A DNA stretch of 64,000 bases from RGIG3077 sp045541475. GTDB taxonomy: Bacteria > Bacillota > Clostridia > Oscillospirales > Ruminococcaceae. Below the pieces are notes generated by a model that did not search any database, was not told the origin of the DNA, and worked only from the letters and a program-made list of their open reading frames with translations. Below, piece by piece: positions 42,931 through 51,218 of this stretch (position 1 is its first letter; every line of letters begins with the position of its first letter). The stretch is from positions 92,434 through 156,433 of the forward strand of contig JAZQJI010000040.1 of the NCBI GenBank assembly GCA_045541475.1. The letters are read 5' to 3'. The position numbers were made by a program, and so were the translations under genes.

Positions 42931-43935
42931 TTATGCTGTCGGCAGTTTATCAACCAAACCGACAGAATATCTTGCTACAATTGTGGCATCTAATGCGTTA
43001 ATTTTGCCATCGCTGTTTACATCACATCGTGCAATTGCATCATCTGTCAGGCTGTAAGTGCCAACAGAGTATCTTGCAATCAATGTTGCATCCATTGCGT
43101 TAACTTTACCGTCGCCGTTGGCATCGCCGTAAACAATATCAGTATCTGGCAGTTCTGTTGTGCCGTTTTCCATATAATTTACAAGTATATTATACCAATG
43201 CTCACCCATAACGGCATAACCTGCTTCCGAAGGATGCACGCCGTCTGCTAAATGTGATTTTGTGATTATACCGTCCCAATCGCAAAGGGCGATGTTTTCG
43301 CCGTTAGCTGAAAGTGTTGAAACAAGATTTCTGATATCTTCGTTATAGGCATCAACAGTAGCGTCCATTGATTCATCAGTATAATCATCTTCTGAAATAT
43401 AGCTGATTGACTTAAGTGCAGTTGCATTCATTGGTGTAATTGTTGCAAGAAAAAGCATACCATCTTCGGGTAGGTAATCAAGAACTGCGTTTACAAGCAA
43501 TTCAAGCCTGTCCTTCATTGTGTCAACTTCATAGCTGCTTAAAATGTCGTTAGTGCCTATCTGAAGAAGAACAACATCTGCAGGGTAGCTTTCCATAAGC
43601 CAATCAATAAAGCTGTAAAGTCCCGATCTTTGCCCCTCAATCTTATCAATTGCATATCCGCTGTAACCTGCGTGTTGTGGGTCGTATTGACTTCCGCCCC
43701 AATTAGGACCGACAAAATCCACATAGGAAGAATATCCGTTATCTTCAAGCATTTCGCCTAAAGTGTAGCGGTATCCGCCACTTACGTTAAAGCCATCGGT
43801 TATGCTGTCGCCAAGGCACATTACGCTTATGTTTTCAACCTCAGCGCCTGCTGTTATAATACTTGGCGCTATTATGCTTGACATACAAATTGATGCACAT
43901 AAAAAGATACTGCATATTGACTTTATCAGTTTCAT
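42931..43935 (-). CDS. Secreted CE3-like SGNH esterase with type I dockerin
   Basis: A 334-residue protein. A signal peptide covers about 1-32. The SGNH esterase domain has LGDSITDGFNVSGGYRYTL (catalytic Ser), QIGTNDIL, and DGVHPSEAGY (Asp-His pair); its N-terminal block resembles carbohydrate esterase family 3 acetylxylan esterases. The last 65 residues are a type I dockerin with two calcium loops, DANGDGKVNAMDATLIARY and DVNSDGKINALDATIVARY. The ATG at 43935 follows GAGGTA; the frame upstream to 43992 has no signal-like sequence. It likely removes acetyl groups from xylan as a cellulosome part. Confidence 0.88.
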   Translation of the reverse strand: MKLIKSICSIFLCASICMSSIIAPSIITAGAEVENISVMCLGDSITDGFNVSGGYRYTLGEMLEDNGYSSYVDFVGPNWGGSQYDPQHAGYSGYAIDKIEGQRSGLYSFIDWLMESYPADVVLLQIGTNDILSSYEVDTMKDRLELLVNAVLDYLPEDGMLFLATITPMNATALKSISYISEDDYTDESMDATVDAYNEDIRNLVSTLSANGENIALCDWDGIITKSHLADGVHPSEAGYAVMGEHWYNILVNYMENGTTELPDTDIVYGDANGDGKVNAMDATLIARYSVGTYSLTDDAIARCDVNSDGKINALDATIVARYSVGLVDKLPTA

Positions 43936-43983
43936 ATATATTACCTCGTTTTCGCTGTTAGTATAAAAAGCTTTGTTTCCATT

Positions 43984-44012
43984 ATTATACAAAGATTAAT
44001 GAATATAGTCAA
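43984..44012 (-). promoter_or_regulatory. Promoter of the dockerin esterase gene
   Basis: On the minus strand TTGACT (44012-44007) and TATAAT (43989-43984), 17-bp spacer. Confidence 0.7.
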
Positions 44013-44073
44013 CCGTAATTTTGTTAATTAAAGTTATTTTTGGCTTACATGTGGTATTTTTTTTCGTTTTGTC

Positions 44074-44102
44074 TTGACAAACCAAAGCATTTTATGTATC
44101 AT
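44074..44102 (+). promoter_or_regulatory. Promoter of the cytoplasmic GH9 gene
   Basis: TTGACA (44074-44079) and TATCAT (44097-44102) with a 17-bp spacer, about 48 bp before the start codon. Confidence 0.7.
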
Positions 44103-44149
44103 TAATCAATAATCTAAATAAACGCATAATATATAAAGGGACAATTATT

Positions 44150-45814
44150 ATGGATAAGACTTATTTTACACGCAAAAAGCCCGATATACCGCATTTTGAA
44201 AAATCCATATTTGTAAATCAGGCAGGATATCACCCAAAAAGATTTAAACGCGCGGTTATAAAAACAGTTTGCCAAAGTTTTTTTATAAAGGATTTAGACG
44301 GCAATGTAAAATTTGAAGGCAAAACTGAATATTTCGGGCTTGATGCCGACTCGCAGGATACTTTATATCTTGCCGATTTTACACAGTTTACGCAAATTGG
44401 TAGATATTATATCGAAACTGACAGCGGCGAGCGTTCTCTTCAATTTGAAATAAGCAATAGCTGCACGCAAAAGCTTTTTGATGATATCTGCAAGGCGTTT
44501 TATTATCTGCGCTGCGGCTGTGAATTGCAAGAAAAACACGCAGGTGTTTATGTCCACCCTATTTGTCATGAAACATTGGCTTGCGAGTGGGATAATCGTG
44601 ATGTAAGAATTGATGTTTCGGGCGGTTGGCATGATGCAGGTGATTATGGCAGATATATCACCGCGGGCGCTTGTGCGCTTGCACATATTCTCTATGCGTT
44701 TGAGATGTTCCCGAAAAGTTTTGAAAATCAAAATCTGAACATACCTGAAAGCGATTGTGAAATGCCTGATATCCTGTGCGAATGTAAATATGAGCTTGAT
44801 TGGTTTTTGAAAATGCAAAAATCAGATGGCGGTGTTTATCACAAAGCATCAACTGCAATGCATGCACCGTTTATTATGCCGCAAAATGACAGAGAGCCGC
44901 TGTATCTTTTTGCAGTTTCATCAATGGCAACTGCCGATTTTGCCGCAATTTGTGCCCATGCATCAAAAATATACAGAAAGTATGACAGTGCTTATGCCGA
45001 TAAGTTGTTTGAAGCTGCGCAAAAATCTTACACATGGCTTGAAGAAAACCCCGATTTTTTAGGCTTTGAAAATCCTAAGGGCTGCAATACGGGCAACTAT
45101 GGCGAGTGGAATGACAGAGATAATCGCTTTTGGGCAAGCGTTGAAATGTTTGCGGCAAGCGGTAATGAAAAGTATCATGACGATATGAAAGAGATGCTGA
45201 AAAATGATTTTCCCTTTGTTGCGTTAGGTTACGGCTGCGTCAGCGGATTTGGTGCCCTTTCATATATTTTCTGTGATAAAAAAACGGATAAATCGCTGTG
45301 CGAGAGGTTTAAGTCTGAGTTTGTAGCTCATGCCGAAAAATTGAAAAATCTGGCAGATAACTGCGGCTACGGCGTTGCAATGCAAACGCAGGATTACTGC
45401 TGGGGCAGTAATATGAATGTTTTAAAGCGTGCCATGATTTTTATTATTGCTGATAAAATAGAAAATAGCAGACGCTTTTCGAGCTATGCCTATGCCCAGC
45501 TTGATTATATTATGGGTGTTAACGCAACGGGTTACAGCTATGTAACGCAAAATGGAGAGTTTTGCGCAAACTATCCGCACTTGCGCCCTGCCCACGCAGA
45601 TGGCATTGAAAAATGCATTCCCGGCATGGTATGCGGTGGCGCTAATCGCTTCCCTGCCGATCCCGATGCTAAACTGCTTGTATTACCCGGCACGCCGCCC
45701 ATGAAGTGCTACTGCGATGATGTTGGTTGCTATTCTCTAAACGAAATCACGATATATTGGAATTCGCCCGCTGTATTTCTTTGCGCATATATTCAATCAG
45801 ATAATCAAGATTAA
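44150..45814 (+). CDS. Cytoplasmic glycoside hydrolase family 9 enzyme
   Basis: A 554-residue GH9 protein with no signal peptide and no dockerin. Residues about 15-100 form the N-terminal Ig-like (CelD_N) domain, opening with KSIFVNQAGYHP. The (alpha/alpha)6 barrel follows: SGGWHDAGDYGRYITAG near 162 has the catalytic-base Asp pair, NATGYSYVTQNGEF and HLRPAHADG near 465 match the substrate block, and SLNEITIYWNSPAVF near the end holds the acid Glu. Cytoplasmic GH9 enzymes cleave cellobiose or cellodextrins taken up by the cell. It has its own promoter. Loss of the secretion signal is shared by a known GH9 group, so it is probably genuine. Confidence 0.9.
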   Translation: MDKTYFTRKKPDIPHFEKSIFVNQAGYHPKRFKRAVIKTVCQSFFIKDLDGNVKFEGKTEYFGLDADSQDTLYLADFTQFTQIGRYYIETDSGERSLQFEISNSCTQKLFDDICKAFYYLRCGCELQEKHAGVYVHPICHETLACEWDNRDVRIDVSGGWHDAGDYGRYITAGACALAHILYAFEMFPKSFENQNLNIPESDCEMPDILCECKYELDWFLKMQKSDGGVYHKASTAMHAPFIMPQNDREPLYLFAVSSMATADFAAICAHASKIYRKYDSAYADKLFEAAQKSYTWLEENPDFLGFENPKGCNTGNYGEWNDRDNRFWASVEMFAASGNEKYHDDMKEMLKNDFPFVALGYGCVSGFGALSYIFCDKKTDKSLCERFKSEFVAHAEKLKNLADNCGYGVAMQTQDYCWGSNMNVLKRAMIFIIADKIENSRRFSSYAYAQLDYIMGVNATGYSYVTQNGEFCANYPHLRPAHADGIEKCIPGMVCGGANRFPADPDAKLLVLPGTPPMKCYCDDVGCYSLNEITIYWNSPAVFLCAYIQSDNQD

Positions 45815-45818
45815 AAAA

Positions 45819-45851
45819 AAGACGCTTTTGAAACAAAATCAAAAGCGTCTT
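45819..45851. terminator. Bidirectional terminator between GH9 and phosphohexomutase
   Basis: Perfect 13-bp stem AAGACGCTTTTGA / TCAAAAGCGTCTT around a 7-nt loop, with A's on the left and TAATATTTG on the right. Confidence 0.85.
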
Positions 45852-45870
45852 AATATTTGTTTTGATAAAT

Positions 45871-47583
45871 TTATATGCCAAGGATTTTTCTGAAGCTCAT
45901 GTCAAGCTCTGCACACATTTTTTCAGCATCTTCGTAAGAGTTTGCTCTTGTTGTGTAGTAAGCCTTGATTTTAGGCTCTGTACCTGAAGGACGAATGATA
46001 ATGCTTGCGTCCTTTTCCAAAGCAAAGCCGATAACGTTTGACTTTGGCAGGTCGATGGACTGTGTTTCTCCGTTTGTATACTTAACACTTGTAAGATAAT
46101 CGGAAACGGAAAGAACCTTAAGACCGTAAATGCTTTCGGGGGCGTTTTCACGCAAAGCGTTCATCATATCGCTCATTTTCTGCATGCCGCTTGCGCCTTC
46201 AAACGTAAAGCTTTCCTGCTTGTGATAGTAAACGCCATATTTTGCGTACATATTCTCTCTGGCCTGGAGCATTGAAATGCCCTTGCTGCGATAGTAAGCT
46301 GCCATTTCGCAAATCAGCATGCTTGCTACAACAGCGTCCTTGTCACGCGCATAGGTGCCTGCAAGGTAGCCGTAGCTTTCTTCGTAACCGAAGATAAAGC
46401 GTTCCTTCTCGCCGTTTTCTTCAAGGAAACCAATTTGTTCACCAATGAACTTGAATCCTGTAAGTGTTTCAATAACTTCAAGATTATATTCCTTTGCAAT
46501 GCCGTAAATGATATCTGATGAAACGATAGTCTTGATAGCAACAGGTCTTTGAGGCATTGTGCCCTTTGCGGTTCTCTGCTCGCAGATATAATCAAGCAGC
46601 ATTGCGCCAACTTCGTTACCTGTAAACAGAACGTATTTGCCTTCATCGGCAGGTACCGCAATGCCTACTCTGTCGCAGTCGGGGTCTGTTGCAAGAAGCA
46701 AATCGGGCTGTACTTTTTCGCAAAGCTCAAGACCTTTTGTAAGTGCTTCTCTGATTTCGGGATTGGGGTAAGGGCAGGTGGGGAAGTTGCCGTCAGGATT
46801 TTCCTGCTCAGGAACAACAGTAACCTCGCTTATGCCAATGCGCTTTAAAATTTCACGCACGGGCTTGTTGCCTGTGCCGTTAAGTGGTGTGTATACAACT
46901 TTAAGACCAGCATCTGCGCAAAGGTCGGGGTTAATGCTTTGTGCAAGAACGTTTGTGTAAAAGCTTTCAAGCACATCGTCCTTTATGTATTCGATAGTGC
47001 CGTTTGCAAGACCTTCTTCAAAGGAAATGGTATTAACACCTGTGAACATTTCTGTTTTTTCAATTTCAGCCAAAACAGCAGCAGCAGCGTCAATGGTCAT
47101 CTGACAACCGTCTGCACCGTATGCTTTGTAGCCGTTGTACTTTGAAGGGTTGTGACTTGCTGTAACAACAACACCGCCGTCGCAGTTTAATTCACGCACT
47201 GCAAAGGAGAGGACGGGTGTGGGTTCAAGCTGGGGGAAAATGTATGCCTTTACACCATTAGCTGCAAAAACGCAAGCAGACTGCTGTGCAAAAACATCGG
47301 ATTTAATTCTTGAATCGTAAGCAATTGCAACAGAAGGTGTGCTGCTGTGCTGCTTGAGATAGTTTGCAAATCCCTGCGATGCTCTGCGCACGGTGTAAAC
47401 ATTCATACGATTAGTGCCTGCGCCGATAACACCACGCAAACCGCCCGTACCAAATTCAAGATTTTTGTAAAAACGGTCCTGAATTTCAGCATCGTTTCCC
47501 TTTATATTTTCAAGCTCTGCGGATACGTCCTTATCATCGGTTGCATTTGCGAGCCATAAACTGTAAAGCTCAGAAATATTCAT
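45871..47583 (-). CDS. Phosphoglucomutase / phosphomannomutase (alpha-D-phosphohexomutase)
   Basis: A 570-residue mutase of the PgcA type. Visible sites are GGLRGVIGAGTNRMN near residue 43, the phosphorylated Ser in VVTASHNPSKYNGYK near 136, the magnesium loop LATDPDCDRVGIA near 295, the sugar loop GYEESYGYL near 397 and the phosphate site IIRPSGTEPKIKAY near 530. It interconverts glucose-1-phosphate and glucose-6-phosphate. The ATG at 47583 follows GAGGA; upstream ATGs in frame give an unlikely extension. Placed between a cellodextrin-type GH9 and a WYL regulator, it may handle glucose-1-phosphate from phosphorolysis, by inference. Confidence 0.9.
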   Translation of the reverse strand: MNISELYSLWLANATDDKDVSAELENIKGNDAEIQDRFYKNLEFGTGGLRGVIGAGTNRMNVYTVRRASQGFANYLKQHSSTPSVAIAYDSRIKSDVFAQQSACVFAANGVKAYIFPQLEPTPVLSFAVRELNCDGGVVVTASHNPSKYNGYKAYGADGCQMTIDAAAAVLAEIEKTEMFTGVNTISFEEGLANGTIEYIKDDVLESFYTNVLAQSINPDLCADAGLKVVYTPLNGTGNKPVREILKRIGISEVTVVPEQENPDGNFPTCPYPNPEIREALTKGLELCEKVQPDLLLATDPDCDRVGIAVPADEGKYVLFTGNEVGAMLLDYICEQRTAKGTMPQRPVAIKTIVSSDIIYGIAKEYNLEVIETLTGFKFIGEQIGFLEENGEKERFIFGYEESYGYLAGTYARDKDAVVASMLICEMAAYYRSKGISMLQARENMYAKYGVYYHKQESFTFEGASGMQKMSDMMNALRENAPESIYGLKVLSVSDYLTSVKYTNGETQSIDLPKSNVIGFALEKDASIIIRPSGTEPKIKAYYTTRANSYEDAEKMCAELDMSFRKILGI

Positions 47584-47792
47584 AAAAATCCTCATTTCTA
47601 TTTCAGTTTTCATCTTGATACACAGCCTATATTCATAAAAAAAGAAAAATAACGCATAGTACCATACCGTATCATTATATCATAATATTTTTATTTTGAA
47701 AAGAGTTTTTTTGAAAAAAATCTGAATTTTATTATATTTTTTGTAATTCCCCGTAAGTGACAAAAAAATATACTGTTTTAATCAAATTTTTG

Positions 47793-47821
47793 TTGAAAAA
47801 AAGAAAGAAAAGTGTTATACT
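47793..47821 (+). promoter_or_regulatory. Promoter of the WYL regulator - GH9 dockerin unit
   Basis: TTGAAA (47793-47798) and TATACT (47816-47821), 17-bp spacer, 46 bp before the chosen start. Confidence 0.6.
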
Positions 47822-47866
47822 TTAAAGTGAGTTGATATTATTTTTTTGGAAAGGAAGCGGTGTTCG

Positions 47867-48850
47867 TTGGCGCGCAGTGCAAATCAAAAAAAGCGTGTTT
47901 TGCTTATTTTGGAATTTTTATATAAAAACAGCGATAGTGAGCATCGCTATACAGTTGAAGAAATAATTGAATATCTTGCGCAGAATGGTATTGATGCTGA
48001 ACGAAAAACAATTTACGATGATTTTAATCTGATAAGGGATTTTGGTTTTGAAATTAATTCTGTAAGAGATAAGCATTTTAAGTATTATCTTGATGGCAGA
48101 ACCTTTGAGGTTGCTGAATTAAAGCTTCTTGTTGATGCTGTTGCGTCTTCAAAGTTTATATCCGAAACTAAATCAAGAAAGCTTATTTCAAAAATTTCAA
48201 CACTTGCAAGCGTGCACGATGCTAAGGGATTAGAACGAAACATCAAGGTTACAAACCGTGCAAAATCATCTAACGAGCGCGTTTACTATAACGTGGATAA
48301 TCTTCATAGAGCCATTGTTGAAGGCAAAATGGCTTCGTTTAAATATTTTGATTATAATATGTTGGGCAAAAAGGTTTACCGAAAAAATGGTTTAAGCTAC
48401 AATGTAAGCCCGTACATGTTAACGTGGGATAATGAAAACTATTACCTTTTGTGCCATTATGAAGAACACGGCAACAAGATAACGCCGTTTCGAGTTGACC
48501 GCATGGAATCCATTGAGGTTTTGCCGCTAAAGGCAAAAAAAGCACAGCCGGAGTATAATCTGTCGGCATATTCGCACCAGGTTTTCGGTATGTATTTCAG
48601 AGAAACCAAAAGCATTAAACTGCGCTTTGCTAACGAACTTTTAAACCCTGTAATAGATAAGTTCGGCAAAGGTATAAAGGCGTATGCGCATGATGAAAAT
48701 ACATTTCACGTTGTGCTTGATATAAACGTTTCGCCAAACTTTTACGGTTGGCTGATGCAGTTTGGTAATCGCGCGTGTATCGTTTCGCCCGAAAGCGAGC
48801 GTCAAAAATTTAAGGAATATCTTGACAGTGTACGCGCTGTTTATGATTGA
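47867..48850 (+). CDS. WYL-domain transcriptional regulator
   Basis: A 327-residue protein. Residues 1-65 form a winged helix with KKRVLLILEFLYKNSDSEHRYTVEEIIEYLAQNG (in part), and residues about 140-215 form the WYL domain, with SPYMLTWDNENYYLLCHYEE and FRVDRMESIEVL. A WCX-like C-terminal domain ends the protein. WYL proteins bind small ligands or nucleic acid and control nearby genes. No ATG start exists; the TTG at 47867 has GGAAAGGAAG well placed upstream. The cellulase gene starts 48 bases after its stop, so it may control that gene. Confidence 0.83.
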   Translation: MARSANQKKRVLLILEFLYKNSDSEHRYTVEEIIEYLAQNGIDAERKTIYDDFNLIRDFGFEINSVRDKHFKYYLDGRTFEVAELKLLVDAVASSKFISETKSRKLISKISTLASVHDAKGLERNIKVTNRAKSSNERVYYNVDNLHRAIVEGKMASFKYFDYNMLGKKVYRKNGLSYNVSPYMLTWDNENYYLLCHYEEHGNKITPFRVDRMESIEVLPLKAKKAQPEYNLSAYSHQVFGMYFRETKSIKLRFANELLNPVIDKFGKGIKAYAHDENTFHVVLDINVSPNFYGWLMQFGNRACIVSPESERQKFKEYLDSVRAVYD

Positions 48851-48898
48851 GTGAATTATTTAATCTTACAATACAAAACAATACAAGGAGGATTTTTT

Positions 48899-51133
48899 AT
48901 GGGAATTTTAAAACGCGCATTAAGCGCGGTATCCGCTTTTGCAATCGCTGTTTCAACATTGGCATTTGATACGGGTAACCAAGAAATTGAAACGACTGCC
49001 GCTGACAATATGCCCTATGCCGAGGCTTTGCAAATGTCACTGTTTTTTTATGAATGTCAGCAGGCAGGATATTTGCCCGAATGGAACAGAGTTTCATGGC
49101 GTGATGACGCCACTACCAATGATTTTATTGACGGTGGCTGGTATGATGCAGGCGACCACGTAAAGTTTAATCTGCCGATGGCGTATTCGGCTTCAATGCT
49201 TGCGTGGGGTATGTACCAGTATCCTAACGGTCTTAAAGAAATCGGTCAGTGGGATATTTATCAGAATAATCTTGAATTTGTACTTGATTATCTTGTTGAC
49301 TGCAATCTTGGTGATACCGTTGTATTCCAGGTAGGCAACGGTCAAAAAGACCATACCTGGTGGGGCCCGGTTGAGCTTTACTATGAAGGTTTGGGTGAAA
49401 ACAGTAACGGCGTGTTTGAGCGTGAATACTATACAACAACCGATTCTGCTGTTGTTGGAGAAATGGCTGCTGCTTTGGCAGCAGGTGCGGCAGCTTTAAA
49501 CGGCTATACTGATAAATGCGATGAATATATTGAAACTGCAAAGCATTATTTTGAAATAGCATCAACATCGTTGACAGATGAAAACTATAACGATAGTGAT
49601 GCTTCGGGTTTTTACCGTTCATCTCACTTTTATGATGAACTGTTTTATGCGGCAAACTGGCTGTATATTGCAACCGGTGAGCAGGTATATCTTGATGCGG
49701 CAACAGGTTTTATTCCCAATTTAGGACTTGAAAACGGCACAAGCGAACTTAAATACAGCTGGGCACAATGCTGGGACGATGTTCAGCAAGGCGGCACCTT
49801 GCTTTATGCCATAAATACAGGCGATTCTACGTGGAAAGAGCAGGTGCGAAAGCATCTTGATTATTGGGCAAACAGCAGTTCCAAGCTTGAAGGCGGTTTG
49901 TGCTATGTAGGCACGTGGGGCTGTTTGAGATACGCTTGTAACATTGGCTTTATTGCTGCAGTTGCTTGTGATGAGCTTTTTGCCAACGATGCTAAGCTTG
50001 ATACATACACTCAGCTTTATGAAGACCAGATAAATTACGCTCTTGGTGATAATCCTGCAGGGCGCAGCTATGTTGTAGGTCTTGGCGAAAACTCTCCTAT
50101 AAATGCTCATCACCGTACAGCACACGCTTCGTGGAACAATTCACTTGATAATCCTGTACAAAACCGCCACATACTTTATGGCGCACTTGTTGGCGGACCT
50201 ACACAGAGCGGTGATTATGAAGATGACAGAGGCAACTACATCAACAACGAGGTTGCAACCGACTACAACGCAGGCTTTACTGCGCTTTTGTGCAAAATGG
50301 TTGATGTATACGGCGGTGAAACTAACCCGAATTTTCCCGTTGAAGAGCAGCCCGATACTGAAATTTTTGTAGAAACCAAGCTTTCAAAAACATCGGCAAG
50401 CGGTGTTGATTTAAGCTTTAAGATAACCAACCACACGGCATGGCCCGCAAGAGTTGTTGATGATATTTCATACAGATACTACATGGATCTTACCGAGGTT
50501 ATTGAAGCAGGCTTTTCTGCTACCGATATTACAATGCGCTGCGATAGAGATCAGGCAACAATGTATACGGGCGTAACCCCTGCAACTTATTCACTTAATC
50601 ATTACAAGGATAATATCTATTATATTGAGATTGTTTACGCCGACGGCAGAGCAGCAATGCCCATTTCTGAAGGACGTCATCAGTGTGAGTTTATGCTTGC
50701 GGTTGTTTTTCCGAATTATCAAAGCGGTTGGGATGCCGAAAACGACTATTCCAATACAGATTTGCTTGCAAATGTGGGTGATTATGTCGTTTCTGATTAT
50801 GTAACAGTATACCAAAGCGGAAATCTTATTTATGGTACTGAGCCCGATGGCACCGTCCCCGAAGAACCCACTGAGCCTGTTGAACCTGAAGAGCCCGAAC
50901 AGCCCGAAGAACCCGAGGTTACTGTTATTTACGGCGATGTTAACAACGATGGCAAAGTAAATGCAATGGACGCAACACTTACAGCAAGATATGCAGTCGG
51001 TATGTATTCTCTTGATGCTGATGCAATTGTACGAGCAGATGTTAACGGCGATGGCAAGGCAAACGCAATGGATGCAACACTTATTGCCCGTTATGCAATT
51101 GGATATATTGATAAATTCCCCATAGAATCTTAA
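48899..51133 (+). CDS. Secreted GH9 cellulase with CBM3 and type I dockerin
   Basis: A 744-residue cellulase. Signal peptide about 1-36. GH9 barrel about 38-490: GGWYDAGDHVKFNLPMAYS holds the catalytic-base Asp residues, WAQCWDDVQQGG follows, SPINAHHRTAHASW is the substrate block, and YINNEVATDYNAGFTALL carries the acid Glu. A family-3 cellulose-binding module spans about 505-660 (LSFKITNHTAWPARVVDDIS and CDRDQATMYTG), in the GH9-CBM3c layout of processive endoglucanases. A Pro/Glu linker and a dockerin with two loops (DVNNDGKVNAMDAT, DVNGDGKANAMDAT) end it. AAGGAGG is eight bases before the ATG. It is a cellulosomal enzyme. Confidence 0.93.
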   Translation: MGILKRALSAVSAFAIAVSTLAFDTGNQEIETTAADNMPYAEALQMSLFFYECQQAGYLPEWNRVSWRDDATTNDFIDGGWYDAGDHVKFNLPMAYSASMLAWGMYQYPNGLKEIGQWDIYQNNLEFVLDYLVDCNLGDTVVFQVGNGQKDHTWWGPVELYYEGLGENSNGVFEREYYTTTDSAVVGEMAAALAAGAAALNGYTDKCDEYIETAKHYFEIASTSLTDENYNDSDASGFYRSSHFYDELFYAANWLYIATGEQVYLDAATGFIPNLGLENGTSELKYSWAQCWDDVQQGGTLLYAINTGDSTWKEQVRKHLDYWANSSSKLEGGLCYVGTWGCLRYACNIGFIAAVACDELFANDAKLDTYTQLYEDQINYALGDNPAGRSYVVGLGENSPINAHHRTAHASWNNSLDNPVQNRHILYGALVGGPTQSGDYEDDRGNYINNEVATDYNAGFTALLCKMVDVYGGETNPNFPVEEQPDTEIFVETKLSKTSASGVDLSFKITNHTAWPARVVDDISYRYYMDLTEVIEAGFSATDITMRCDRDQATMYTGVTPATYSLNHYKDNIYYIEIVYADGRAAMPISEGRHQCEFMLAVVFPNYQSGWDAENDYSNTDLLANVGDYVVSDYVTVYQSGNLIYGTEPDGTVPEEPTEPVEPEEPEQPEEPEVTVIYGDVNNDGKVNAMDATLTARYAVGMYSLDADAIVRADVNGDGKANAMDATLIARYAIGYIDKFPIES

Positions 51134-51157
51134 AAATCAATATCATTACAATAACAA

Positions 51158-51199
51158 AAGATGCACACTTTAGTTTAAAAAGTGTGCATCTTGTTTTTT
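51158..51199. terminator. Bidirectional terminator between GH9 dockerin gene and aspS
   Basis: AAGATGCACACTT pairs with AAGTGTGCATCTT across an 8 to 9-nt loop; T run TTGTTTTTTT on the right, A's on the left. Confidence 0.85.
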
Positions 51200-51218
51200 T
51201 ATTAATTAATTAATATGA

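Noticed and set aside
44150..45814. Cytoplasmic GH9 as a pseudogene that lost its signal peptide
   Set aside because: The frame is full length with all catalytic blocks, its own promoter and ribosome site, and signal-less GH9 enzymes are a known group.
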